Below are positions 1 to 9,936 of a stretch of 64,000 bases of DNA, piece by piece. Every line of letters starts with the position of its first letter. The stretch's first letter is position 1. The stretch is from Torreya grandis (taxonomy: Eukaryota > Streptophyta > Pinopsida > Cupressales > Taxaceae). The translations under genes were made by a program, and so were the position numbers. The stretch lies in contig JARHVA010000639.1 in NCBI GenBank assembly GCA_037957365.1, forward strand, positions 4,640,001-4,704,000, read 5' to 3'. Under the pieces are notes generated by a model that made no database searches, was not told where the DNA came from, and saw only the letters and a list, made by a program, of their open reading frames with translations.

Positions 1-299
1 AAGGAGGATGAACCCAACTGATAGATAGAATGGGGAACAAGGAGATAACAGGAGTGCTACTGTTAATCAGAGACCCCGGTAGGCCCACTCCAGAATAATA
101 GATAGACCTACACGTCCTACATTTGTTTAAGAGAAACTCAAAGTTCCAGCAGAGGAGGAGGCAGAAGATTCTCAATTTATAGATGTTCTCATGGTTGAAA
201 GTGATGAGTGGGACTTATTAGCTCCTTAGGTTCAGGAGAAGATGTCCTTTGATCATTTTATTAATCTAAGGAGATAGCACTATAGATTGGTTAGACAAG

Positions 300-1195
300 A
301 TGGGAGACCCAGACACCAAAATAATGATTTGAAGCATGCTACGAGTAGGCTCACACTAGCGATGTTTGACGGTAGTGGTAAGGTGACAACACAGGCCTGG
401 GTTAGTAAGCTACATACATTTATCACATTGTGATCGATGGCTGAGGGAGATGCTATCAGATATGCGACACTACATCTTGAGGAAGTAGCTCACGATTGGT
501 GGCACCACGGGATGGTGACACTCCATCATGATTAGATCACATCTTATCAAGAGTTTGTGGATAGACTAGAGGAGCATTTTGACAGGAAGGATCCAGAATC
601 ATATTTTTGAGAGTTGGCATAGTTGCGCTAGAGTGGCAGCCTAGAGTCTTACATTGGTGACTTTCAGAAGTTATCAGTTATGGTTCCTGACATTTTAGAG
701 AGGTGACTAGTAGTGCTCTTCATGGAGGGATTGACAGAACCATTGAGAGGTTGGATTAAAGGCTTTGATCCTCCTTCATTATAGGAAGCTATGAAGAAGG
801 CACGTAGTATGGAGATGGCAGCCCCATCAAGTAAATTTAACTCCAGAGGTACTTCTTCAACCAGGGACAGTAAAGGATTCAATAGGAATAGACAAAGACT
901 GGGTTTTAACATAGATAAATCTGGTGTTAAGAATGAATCAAAGGCTAACCCAGCAGCACCACCTTTAGATAGAGAGGCTCTTAATGATCTATGCAGGAAG
1001 AAGCTTTGTTTCTATTGCAAAGGTCCCTATGATGCCAATCACGATTGTCCTTTGAGGCCTAAGGGCAAAGCAAATCAGGTGATGTGGGCCTATTATGAGG
1101 ATGAGGAATCAAAAGATTTTGAACATCGTGATTGTTTTGAGGAGCCAGAGGTTGAGGCTTTAGATCCTAGAGTAGAGGTAGAGTCAGATCTCTAG
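300..1195 (+). pseudogene. Gag (capsid and nucleocapsid) remnant of gypsy element A
   Basis: Gag would form the virus-like particle and package element RNA. The region around 350-780 reads as a retrotransposon gag domain, with segments such as AMFDGSG, AEGDAIRYATLHLE, AHDWW and YQEFVDRLEEHFDRKDPES, and in-frame stops between them (for example at 432, 535, 607). The open part from 791 to 1195 ends in a CCHC zinc knuckle, CFYCKGPYDANHDCPLR, at about 1006-1056, followed by an acidic tail. Frame and spacing agree with the protease that follows at 1256. The N-terminal portion is poorly defined because of decay. It is a relic and could not encode a full Gag. Confidence 0.85.
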
Positions 1196-1255
1196 ATTTA
1201 GGAGGCATGCCTATCTAGCATTCAGCACGAGGGGTCATTCAGACTCCATGGAGTT

Positions 1256-1714
1256 TTGGCAAGACAGAGGGTCATCACCCTTCTTGACACGGGAGCCACA
1301 CATAATTTTATTGATACTAGATTTGTGGAGAAGTGTGGACTCAACACAGAAGAGTTTGAGGGCATTAGAGTTAAGGTAGCTAACGGTTACACCCTTAGGT
1401 GTGAACGGATGATTAGAGATCTCCCATTGCACTTGAACAACTATGAGTTCAAGGCTGATTATTATGTGGTGAACATGGGGGATATAGATTTGGTCTTGGG
1501 CATGAAGTGGCTTCATTCCCTTGAGGTAGTCACTCTTCGTCTTAAGGACATGGAGATCCATTTTGATGTTGATGGGAAGACACACATTCTTAAGGCAATA
1601 CGGGACGACAACATCAAAACTATTTCTTTTCATCGAATGGAGAGGCTCATGAGACACGACATGGTAGAGTGGGCTGCCGAGTGCACATTGGCACCAATAC
1701 AGGAGGGACAGTAG
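1256..1714 (+). pseudogene. Retropepsin-like aspartic protease of gypsy element A
   Basis: This domain would cleave the Gag-Pol polyprotein. The active-site motif LLDTGATHNFID is intact near 1280-1315. The second hallmark, DIDLVLGMKWLHSLEVV, is near 1482-1532. The stretch is open over about 150 codons in the same frame as gag and RT and ends at a TAG (1712). The linker to RT continues in frame ([21 protein letters not shown]). It is the best preserved catalytic domain of A, but it has no independent start signal and was part of the fused polyprotein. The 5' portion from 1196 carries a stop. Confidence 0.88.
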
Positions 1715-1744
1715 AAGACTGAGTATCATCTTGACATTCAACAG

Positions 1745-3100
1745 TTGAGAGTCAAGCATGATAAGGTATTTAGTGATATTCCACCAAGGAGACCTCCAGA
1801 CAAGGGCATTGAGCACATTATTGAGCTTGAGGAGGGCGCTAAGCCCATTATGATTACTCCTTATCGACATCCTAAGCAGTTAAAGGATGAGATCAAAAAA
1901 ACAATTAAGGATTTACTTGCTATGGGTCACATTCGGCCTAACAAATCACCATTCGCATCTTTGATTGTATTGGTGAAGAAGAAGGATGGCACCTTATGCA
2001 TGTGCATTGACTACAGAGCCCTGAATAAGAGAACCATTAAGAACAGGTATCCAATACCTTGTATTGATGAGCTTATTAATGAGCTCCATGGTGCACATTA
2101 CTTCACGAAGATAGACTTAAGGTTAGGCTATCATTAGATCAGGATTCGTGAGTAGGACGTTGAGAAGATAGCTTTTCTTTGCCATTATGGACACTATGAG
2201 TTTATAGTGATGCCATTTGGGCTCACTAATGTGCCAGCGACATTCCAGTCCACCATGAATAGAGTCTTCCATTCACTGCTGAGGAGGTTTGTACTTGTTT
2301 TTTTATGACATTCTTATATACAGTAGGACTTGGCAGGAGCATTTGGCTCATCTGGAGACTGTACTCAGCATCTTGGAGAGGGAATCCTTATACGCCAAGG
2401 AGTCCAAATGTGATTTGGGGATGACTAAATTGTTATACTTGGGTCATATTATCAGTGCAGGGGGAGTGCGGATGGATCCTAAAAAGATCCGCGCTATCAT
2501 AGACTGGCCTATTCTGGCAAACCTAACACAACTACGAGGATTTCTAGGTTTGTGTGGATTTTACCGTAGATTCGTGAATGGTTATTCACGACATGCAGCC
2601 CCTATGATAGATTTGATGAAAAAGGGTGCTTTTTGTTGGACACCTGAAGCACATGAGTGTTTTGTAAGGTTTAAGGAGTTGATGACTACGTGCTCAGTAT
2701 TGGCACTACGTGATTTTTCGAAGCCTTTTGAGCTTTAGTGCAATGATTTCGGGGAGGGCATTGGTGCGGTGCTTATGCAGGACAAGCATCCCATAGTATA
2801 TGAGAGCCATAAGCTCAGGGGGCTAGAGAGACTTTAAAGCATTTATGATAAGGAGATGCTTGCTATCATGCATGCCTTGGCAAAATTTAGGCAATATCTC
2901 GTGGGCAACAAATTTTGCATCAAAACAGACCACAACAGTTTGAGACATTTCTTGGGGCATCGATACCTCAATGATCATCAGTAGAAGTGGGTGATAAAAT
3001 TACAGGGATATGACTTTGACATCTCTTTCATTAAGAGCACCGAGAATGTAGTGGTCGATGCTCTTTCACGCAGGCCATATTTGAGTTTTATGGTCCACAT
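1745..3100 (+). pseudogene. Reverse transcriptase and RNase H of gypsy element A, frameshifted at the active site
   Basis: RT copies element RNA into DNA and RNase H removes the RNA strand. Visible RT blocks are [62 protein letters not shown], then a TAG (2135), then [20 protein letters not shown]. At about 2290-2308 the frame moves from 2 to 0. The residues normally forming the double-aspartate site read FFYDILIYS, so one catalytic Asp is lost. RT-connection motifs follow (YLGHIISAGGVRMDPKKI, LRGFLGLCGFYRRFV). RNase H is recognisable from GIGAVLMQDKHPIVYESHKL through IYDKEMLAIMHALAKFRQYL and ENVVVDALSRR (~3035-3078). Several TAG codons replace expected Gln. It is not functional. Confidence 0.9.
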
Positions 3101-4536
3101 TACAGAGGATTGGAGACATATGATTGTGGAAGAGTATGCCAAGGATACATGGGCATCCAGCATTTTTGAGGGATCGATGATTGACACTAGATATACTCTT
3201 GTGAATGACTTGATCATTTACAAGAACAAAGTTTATTTGATCCTAGGATCAGTGGTAAAGAACATTCTCATGCGAGCTTTTCATGATGTACCTACTGTAG
3301 GACATCCTGAGTATTTCAAGACCTATAGATAGATTAGGGAGAGATTCACATGGAAAGGACTCAAGGCAGAGGTTCTTCAATATGTCTGTGAGTGCCCTGT
3401 TTGTCAGCAAAACAAGTAGGAGAACACGTACCCAGCAGGATTATTGCAGCCACTTCCAATTCCTGACAGGAAGTGGGAGTGCTTGTCAATGGACTTCATT
3501 ACGGGCTTGCCTAAAGCCCAAGGATGAGATTGCATATATGTAGTCATGGATCGGTTAACAAAGTATGCCCACTTCTTTCCGATTACCACCACATACACAG
3601 CTACACAGGTGGTGGAGGTTTTCTTCCGAGAGGTATTCTGACTACATGGGTTACCTCAGAGCATAGTGAGTGATAGAGATAGACAGTTCTTAAGTCACTT
3701 TTGGCAGGAGGTGTTCAGACTCTGTGGGATCGAGCTTACAATGAGCACCAGTTACCACCCATAGATCGATGAACAGATAGAGATAGTGAACAAATGGGTA
3801 GAGGGCTACCTCAGGAACTACATTGTAGGAAATTAAAAAAGCTTGGGTCAAGTGGATTCATTTGTGCGAGTATTGCTATAACATGACTTTCCACATGACC
3901 ATTCAGATGTCTCCTTTTATGGCATTGTATGGGTATGAGGCACCGAGTTTTCTAGATTTGCTACTGAGTGATAGTAGAGTGTCGAGTGTTGGAGACTTAT
4001 TGCAGGAGAGTCAGGATACTATGAGGACTCTCAAGGAGAATATTGCTAAGGCACAGAATCAGCAGAATTAGTATGCAGATCAACGGAGGACAGAGCACTC
4101 TTTTGATGTGGGTGACATGGTCTATCTTATGCTGTAGCCTTACCATAAGTCTACACTTAGGAAGAGTGGGATAGAGAAGCTTAAGCCACATTACTACGGT
4201 CCTTTCATGATCCTAAGACGTGTTGGAGAGATGGCTTATGAGCTAGAGCTTCTGACAGAGAGCAAGATACACAATGTTTTTCATGTATCACACCTCAAAA
4301 AGGCGTTAGGACACCGTGTGATACCTTCTACAGTTTTATCTCCCTTAGATGATGAGGGAAAGTTGATTTTAGTACCTGAGTCTATCCTGGAATATAGAGA
4401 GAGACAGTTGTGTAGGAGGACTATCAGGGAATATTTGGTAAAGTGGAGAGATTTTCCAGTGGAGGATGCGACATGGGAAAGTGAGGATATTCTACAGCAT
4501 CCAGAGTTGAGATTGCTTGAGGACAAGCAATTTTAG
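3100..4536 (+). pseudogene. Integrase with GPY/F module and chromodomain of gypsy element A
   Basis: Integrase inserts the cDNA; the chromodomain would direct it to modified chromatin. The HHCC zinc-binding region appears around 3277-3417 (FHDVPTVGHPEYF, then CECPVCQQNK). The catalytic core shows the first Asp in [14 protein letters not shown] (~3488) and the second in [15 protein letters not shown] (~3664); the Glu lies within IEIVNKWVEGYLR (~3780). A frame change and TAA occur at 3832-3862. The GPY/F module reads YYGPFMILRRVGEMAYELEL (4194-4250). It is followed by FHVSHLKK and the chromodomain TIREYLVKWRDFPVEDATWE at ~4420-4479, where the aromatic Trp is retained. TAG stops sit at 4069 and 4135. 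The last part (4207-4536) is open. Compare the copy at 17961-18477. Confidence 0.9.
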
Positions 4537-4547
4537 GAGGGGCAGAC
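4535..4547 (+). other. Polypurine tract of element A
   Basis: The purine-rich run AGGAGGGGCAGAC lies between the chromodomain stop codon and the TGT that opens the LTR. This is the expected place for the plus-strand primer of an LTR retrotransposon. The same tract precedes the second LTR copy at 18482-18494. Confidence 0.75.
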
Positions 4548-5041
4548 TGTCATGTCCCCTTCTAGTTGACATCTTTTTGAGCGGATGATTAGCCTATTAT
4601 GTGACCCTCGTAGGCTAATGGGATGGATAGAGGGTCTTGATGGAGCTGGGCTTGGCTTTCGTTCAGGCTCTTTCAGACATGAATTAAGGGAGATATTAAT
4701 ATTTGATTGATTTAATAAAATATTAATTATTTGGTCTAATTTTAATTAATTATTAATTATTAATATTTTGGTCTAATTTTAAAAAAACCCTAATTCTAAT
4801 TTAAGAAACCCTAAGTCTAATTTAAGGAAATCTAATTTTAGCAAGCACACCTTTGGAGGGTATAAGAGTTTCTCATGGGAGAGAGTTTGTATTATGATTG
4901 ATTATTGTTATTGATTCTTGTTAAGAATTCTTTTGTCAAGACTGAACCAAGGGTTCCAAGATTCCATTTGCATTGAAGAACGTCAACTCTTCATTGTGTG
5001 TGATTCAGAGGTTGTGAGAGATCAACCGATCTATTGCCAAA

Positions 5042-5130
5042 TTGAGAGATAACTTCATACAAAAGTTATCACAGGGGTTTACAAGTTTGAGAGATAACTT
5101 CATACAGAAGCTATCACAAGGGTTCACAGG
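5042..5130 (+). repeat. 45-bp direct repeat inside LTR A (two copies)
   Basis: The segment beginning TTGAGAGATAACTTCATACA occurs at 5042 and again at 5087, each followed by a variant of 'TATCACA(A/G)GGGTT(T/C)ACA'. The spacing is 45 bp. The same doublet is present in the second LTR copy (~18989-19075), so it predates the 14-kb duplication. Confidence 0.85.
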
Positions 5131-5242
5131 TATTTCTTTATTTGGGTTTTGATTCAATAATTATCTAGATATAGATCTTTTGTATCAGCCCATAGTACTC
5201 CAGATCAGGATCAAGCATACAGGTTGTGCTATATTGGTGGCC

Positions 5243-5412
5243 GTACGAAGTTCGTACAGATCCATGAAAATCTGTACGCATCAGTAGAAAGATCAGACAC
5301 TGACATCGGCAGGCAGAGCCCTACAGAGACTGACGTTGGCCGACCTCTCACCGACATCGGCAGGTTAACGACCCCAGTCGACTGATGATGGCAATATAAC
5401 TGACGTCGGTTA
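5243..5412 (+). promoter_or_regulatory. CpG-rich cluster of TGAC(G/A)TCGGC-like motifs in LTR A
   Basis: An inverted repeat GTACGAA-G-TTCGTAC (5243-5257) is followed by four related words: TGACATCGGCAG, TGACGTTGGC, CGACATCGGCAG and TGACGTCGG, between ~5299 and 5412. TGACGT is the core recognised by plant bZIP (TGA/as-1 type) factors, which is established knowledge. That it acts as an enhancer here is inference. The equivalent region of the second LTR (~19190-19350) has lost several CpGs. Confidence 0.4.
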
Positions 5413-5671
5413 CTTTGTTTTTGACACAACAGCCTGAGACGTACCAGATCCATATTTATTTCCCAGTTTGCAAAATATTTAGGCTATTAAGGCCATATTT
5501 TCAATATTCTTTGTATACCTGACAAAGGACCTCTATTGTAAGCATATGAGCAAATAAATAAGAGATTATACTGTGATTTATTTATCTATTTGAAGATCTT
5601 TTGCATAAATATAGATAAGCAATTCAATAATATTCAGTTTTAGATTTGAAGGGAAACAGGGGATATTACAG

Positions 5672-5683
5672 TGGTATCAGAGC
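5672..5683 (+). other. Primer-binding site (initiator-Met tRNA) after LTR A
   Basis: TGGTATCAGAGC, one base after the LTR end, is the classic complement of the 3' end of plant initiator-methionine tRNA. Only about 40 bp of leader follow before a second LTR-end-like sequence ('GGGGATATTACA', ending 5724). The usual leader and gag of A are therefore absent here. Confidence 0.9.
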
Positions 5684-5724
5684 TTTTGTCTTGCTATATT
5701 CCCTATTGGATAGGGGATATTACA

Positions 5725-7680
5725 GGTGCAAAGTAAATAAGATGGTGATTCATGGTTATGTATAAATATTTTTTTGAATAAGGTGTAATTCAGGAGGTAA
5801 GTTATGAAAAGTAATTATATATTGTAATAGTTTTGAAACTATGATTTCTAAATAAATGGTAGATAAATTAGGTATGGAATGTGAAAATCATCTATATTCT
5901 TACTTAATCTCATGGTTTAAGAAAGGAAATGAGGTTATAGTCAATAAAAGGTATTTAGTTAAGTTTTCTATAGGAAAATATTATAGGGATGAAACATGGT
6001 GTGATGTTAGCCCAATGGATGCATGTCATATGGTATTAGGAACACCATGGAAATATGACATAAAATAAATACATGATGGAGCAAGGAATACATATATATT
6101 TTTTAAAGGTAGTACAAAGGTAGTTCTATTATCTATTAAAAAAGGACATGTAGAAATCATTATCTCCATAAAATAGTTTATCAATGACATGAAGCTTACA
6201 TGTTGTTGTTATGAATAAATAAAAAAGAAAGAAGACACACAATTGGTGAAAATACTATCAGAACAAGTAAAAGTGTTGAAATAAAAGGTAAATGTTATAA
6301 ATGATAGTTGATAGATGGTTTACCACCAAACAAGGTCATTCAAAATCATATTTATTTGATTACAAGATCAGGTCTACCAAATCAAGAAGCTTATATGATG
6401 AGTCTAAAATAACATCTAGAGTTGAATAGACATGTTACTGAATTGGAGAGAAATTGTGTGGTGAGGAAGATCATGAGTCTATGTGCAACACTAGCACTTT
6501 TAACTCCAAATAAATATAGAACACGGAAGATATGTCTAGATAAAAAATTAATCAATAAAATAACCACCAAATACATATTTCCTATACCTCACCTAGATGA
6601 TATGATGGATTTATAGGACAAAAAATACTTTACTAATATTGATCTATGGAGTGGCTACTATCAAATTTGAATTCATGAAAGAGATGAAAGGAAAATAACA
6701 TTAAAGACTAGTGATGGCTTATATGAATGGATGGTGATGCCATTTTGATTGTGTAATGAACCAAAAACATTTAAAAAAATGAGCAAGATGATTTTTATGT
6801 ATAACTGTGTGCATAGTTTTTTATCGACATGTTTTGAATCACTCTCCATGATTCATCTTCAAGAAAATACACAAGAAAATAATTATAACTGAAGACGCGA
6901 CTTACTTTTGAAGATTTTCAAGATACACTGAGCTGTTGAATATTTCCATGAAAATAATGAAATGCATATGAAATTTACCAAGAGAAATGGTCTAAAAGTG
7001 AAAATAATGACATACATATGATTTGTGAAGGGGAAGAGTAGATTAGACAAAGTCCATGCTACAAATTTTAAGTGAAAATTTATTTTATTCAAAGCTAAAG
7101 GAAGTTGGGTCTGTAGTTATAATTATTTTCTTGTGTATTTTTCTGAAGATGAATCATGGAGAGTGATTCAAAATGCATCAATCAAAAACTATGCACACAG
7201 TTATACCCAGAAATCATCTTGCTCATTCATATGGACTGTGAAAACATCAAAACTCTTATTTAAGAGAATGGTGAACATAGCTCTACAAGATTACATTTGT
7301 AATTTTGTAGTGGTTTACTTTAATGATATTTTTAAATTAAAAAAGTGTAAAGAAGAGAACTTAAATTATTTGATAATGGTGTTATAATTGTTAATAAAGG
7401 AGAATCTCTATGTAAATTTGAAGATGTGATTATTCATAATATTTTAGTATTTTTGGAATTTATAGTTTTATTAGATGGTGTAAGAATGGTGAAAGAAAAA
7501 TTAAAGGTGATTATTGAGTGTCCTATTCTGAGAAGCATATAAGAGGTAAGATGTTTCCATGGTTTAGTACCTTTTTACAAAACATTTATTAGTATATTTT
7601 GTAGTATTTTTACACCAATAACATATTGCATGAGGGAAAAATAATATGTCAATACAAGGGAAAAAAAATCTTTCAATTGT
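5725..7680 (+). pseudogene. Gypsy element 'B1': protease-RT fragment carrying a foldback insertion
   Basis: This is the pol part of a second Ty3/gypsy element. The protease C-terminal half reads MVDKLGMECENHLYSYL...CDVSPMDACHMVLGTPW (5856-6053). RT starts near 6422 with SLCATLALLTPNKYRT and DKKLINKITTKYIFPIPHL. It continues past a stop (6615), is interrupted by a 444-bp foldback at 6781-7224, and resumes as LFKRMVNIALQDYICNFVVVYFNDIF (~7255-7332), where the catalytic pair reads ND. By eye it differs from B2 (9937-11797) at roughly 7% of sites in the first 400 bp. The left edge coincides with the end of element A; the right edge (7680) is abrupt, inside the post-RT region. Gag, RNase H and integrase are absent here. 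Confidence 0.85.
6781..7224. mobile_element. Foldback/MITE-like inverted-repeat element in the RT of B1
   Basis: The two ends are near-perfect inverted repeats: GAGCAAGATGATTT at the left and AAATCATCTTGCTC at the right. The arms continue, with mismatches, for about 130 bp each (6781-6913 and 7088-7224) around a ~175-bp centre. The RT reading frame stops matching the family at the left end and resumes just right of it. The host sequence TATTTAAGAGAATGA is seen on both sides in B2, which suggests a long target duplication. Alternatives are a non-autonomous DNA transposon or an inverted duplication made during replication. Confidence 0.75.
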
Positions 7681-8226
7681 AATTATGTGAATGGTTTGAA
7701 TGAACTTTTAATATGTCTATTGAAGATTACACAAACACCTCCATACTAGAAATATATGTATATTTATCAATCTATGAAACTATATTAATGAACATTAATG
7801 GCATTAATAATATAAATGCCTTCCTTCCCTTTGGTTAATGAAATTTTCATGGATATTAATTGCAGAACCATTTTAAAATTTACTTGAAATTAATGTTCAA
7901 TTCATATTGTGGAGGCCATTAATGTTTGTTAATACAACTCCATCTATATCATATTCAAATATCAAATAATTTGTGTGTAGTATTCTTCCTGGTTTTTCTA
8001 AAATTACTAAAAATGTTATAACCATTAATAATAAGTACAATGGGATGTGATGTTAATTAGTATCCATGTCAGGTGCAAGTTTCATTTCATGTTAATTTAT
8101 GTATGAATTATGATATGTCATGCATTGCATTCATGGAGATATGGTTATTCATGGAGTTATTTATATATTTATTCTTTGATACAATTTTTCATCTTCTTTA
8201 ACAAGAAAATGCTTAAATCAAATAAT
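7681..8226. other. Unassigned AT-rich flank between B1 and B2
   Basis: These 546 bp contain no supportable gene. They include ATTAATGGCATTAATAAT-type runs. They end at ATAAT, the probable 5-bp target duplication of the B2 insertion. A copy lies at 21629-22173. Confidence 0.6.
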
Positions 8227-8796
8227 TGATGTTGACATCTATCTTGTGAAAGCCATAACTTGTGAATCAGGAACTTATTTGAGATTTTTTTCATTTAAAA
8301 ATGAATATCTGAAAGAGGATAATGTAGACATAACATGTGCTAATTGGTTAGGTTCAGTTTTAATAACTTTTGAAGGCCATACATGACCATCTAAGATTTT
8401 GAAACTACATTTAAATATTTTTTGAATTTTTTATAATTTAAAAAATTAGATATCTTTGTAATCATACATGAAATTTAGTTTAAATTCAACTATTAGTGTG
8501 AATTTATTGTGTATAGGTTAAAAAGATATTCTTAGGCCAATCTGAGCTTGATGTAAAAGTTGATAAAAATAACTTCTAAAAATAACAGGGTCAATTAATT
8601 TTAGGTAGCTTTTTTATTTATTTATATTTTATAGTTATGTATTTCAACTCTAATTTCAATTTGAGATTTATTTAAATAATATTATGTAATTATTATCATT
8701 TATTAATGGATAATCAATAAATATTGGTGTTTCCAAATCCTATCTAAATTGTGCCTACTAAGATTTTCCTTTGCTAATTTATGGTTTCATCATCTA
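8227..8796 (+). repeat. 5' LTR of B2
   Basis: It starts TGATGTTGACATCTATCTTG and ends near TTTCATCATCTA. It aligns along its whole length with 13692-14261, including the shared words ATCTATCTTGTG, TCAACTCTAATTT and AAATTGTGCCTA. I could not identify a clear tRNA primer site directly after it. Confidence 0.8.
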
Positions 8797-8904
8797 ATAT
8801 TACGATGGGCTTGTCTCTTGGAGGTAATATACATATGACTTTGTATTGGGGTTTTCAATTATATTTATAGATAAGATTTTGTGATTGAATAACATGTGTA
8901 AAAT

Positions 8905-9600
8905 ATGGCAAGAGGAGGAATTACATAGATGAACTCAACAATGCAAAAACTATGGATGTATGTAGAAGAATTGACTGTAATTGTCACACATCAAATGCAA
9001 AGGAAAAAAGGAGATGAGATAAAGAAAGAAATGGATTGCATAGAATAATAATTTCAGAAAGTAGAGGAAGAACAAGAATAACCACCATCAACTGAATAAT
9101 AGATTGTTAGGGACATAGGAGGTCAGAAAGAAGGAATCAAGGTGGAAGTTTCATAGTATGGTGGTTGTTTAAAAAAAGAGGAATTGATATACTAGTTAAA
9201 TACTTTGGATAATTTTTTATAATGGAGAAGTTTGAAGGAAGAATAAAATAAAGTTTCCGTGTATGAAATTAAAGGGTTATATAATAATTTGGTGGGTTTG
9301 CTTGCAAAACTAGAGATAGAGAAAGGTAAATAAAATATCAAAATTTAGAACAAGATGGAGAAGAAGTTGAGATAGAAATTTATTGCAGTAGATTATGTAC
9401 AAACCCTCTACAAAATATTGTAAAATTGAAGGAAAAAATATCAAAGTGTAAAAGACTATACAAATGAATTTATAAGCTTTCTATACAAGTGGAGCATGAT
9501 GAAAAAAAAATAGATGTTTGCAAGGTATGTAAATTGTTTAAAGTTTTCTATTCAAGATGAATTGAGCATGAGTAAAATAAATAACATGGATAAGAATTAC
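8905..9600 (+). pseudogene. Gag remnant of B2
   Basis: Translation from the ATG at 8905 gives MARGGIT, a stop, then MNSTMQKLWMYVEELTVIV. Later segments read MEKKLR, DYVQTLYKIL, QSVKDYTNEFI and SIQDELSMSKINN, with stops between. The second half matches the general form of the retrotransposon gag domain (a conserved 'Y..EF' helix and a 'QDELS' helix). No zinc knuckle is visible. An (AT)n tract interrupts the region immediately downstream. In the copy at 22851 the start codon has become ATA. Confidence 0.7.
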
Positions 9601-9608
9601 CAATTAGC

Positions 9609-9611
<3 letters not shown>

Positions 9612-9669
<58 letters not shown>
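9612..9669. repeat. (AT)n microsatellite within B2 gag region
   Basis: An uninterrupted AT dinucleotide tract of about 58 bp. Its counterpart in the second tandem unit lies at 23553-23611 with a similar length but different edges. Confidence 0.95.
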
Positions 9670-9673
<4 letters not shown>

Positions 9674-9936
9674 AGAATATTAGTTGTGCCAAAAGGGGGA
9701 AATCATATATAATAGGATGAGGTGTGTCTAATCCCACTAGAGGAGAACCATCCTAAGGTACAAAAAAGTAAGAGGATAATAGAGAACTATCATGAGCAAT
9801 AAAAAATAGGAGAGGATTGACCAAGACTAAATTTAGTTGATAATGAGATTGGAGAACAAAATACAAAAGTTTCCACAGTAGACATGGGAGAAAATATCAT
9901 GATGAGGACAGAAATGTTATCCCCAAGGAAAGAATA

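Larger units (their letters stand above)
4548..5670 (+). repeat. LTR of gypsy element A (first copy, ~1123 bp)
   Basis: It begins TGTCATGTCCCC and ends GGGGATATTACA, which gives imperfect terminal inverted ends TGT...ACA. It is bounded by a polypurine tract on the left and a primer-binding site on the right. A TATA-like box (GGGTATAAGAG, ~4858) and several AAACCCTAA/TCTAATTTTA runs lie in the first third. A near-identical copy is at 18495-19616. Because a primer site follows it, this LTR looks like a 5' LTR on its right side and a 3' LTR on its left side. Confidence 0.88.
1..5724 (+). mobile_element. Ty3/gypsy chromovirus 'A' (internal region plus 3' LTR, 5' end outside window)
   Basis: Domain order gag, zinc knuckle, aspartic protease, RT, RNase H, integrase, chromodomain is followed by a purine-rich tract and an LTR, which defines a plant chromovirus. 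The window opens inside the gag leader, so the 5' LTR is not visible. Gag, protease and the first part of RT share one reading frame, as in a single fused polyprotein. The frame shifts in the RT active-site region (~2290-2308) and near 3832-3862. Just after the LTR there is a primer site and then a second LTR-terminus-like end at 5724. After that the sequence becomes element B at a point where the B2 copy is continuous. I infer that A inserted into B1. A is more GC-rich than its surroundings. Confidence 0.9.

Noticed and set aside
1235..1870. 211-codon minus-strand open frame opposite element A protease
   Set aside because: It is antisense to a clear protease/RT-linker domain on the + strand and has no domain of its own.
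8797..8885. Primer-binding site for element B
   Set aside because: The sequence after the 5' LTR (ATATTACGATGGGC) resembles no tRNA 3' end convincingly. It may be mutated beyond recognition.
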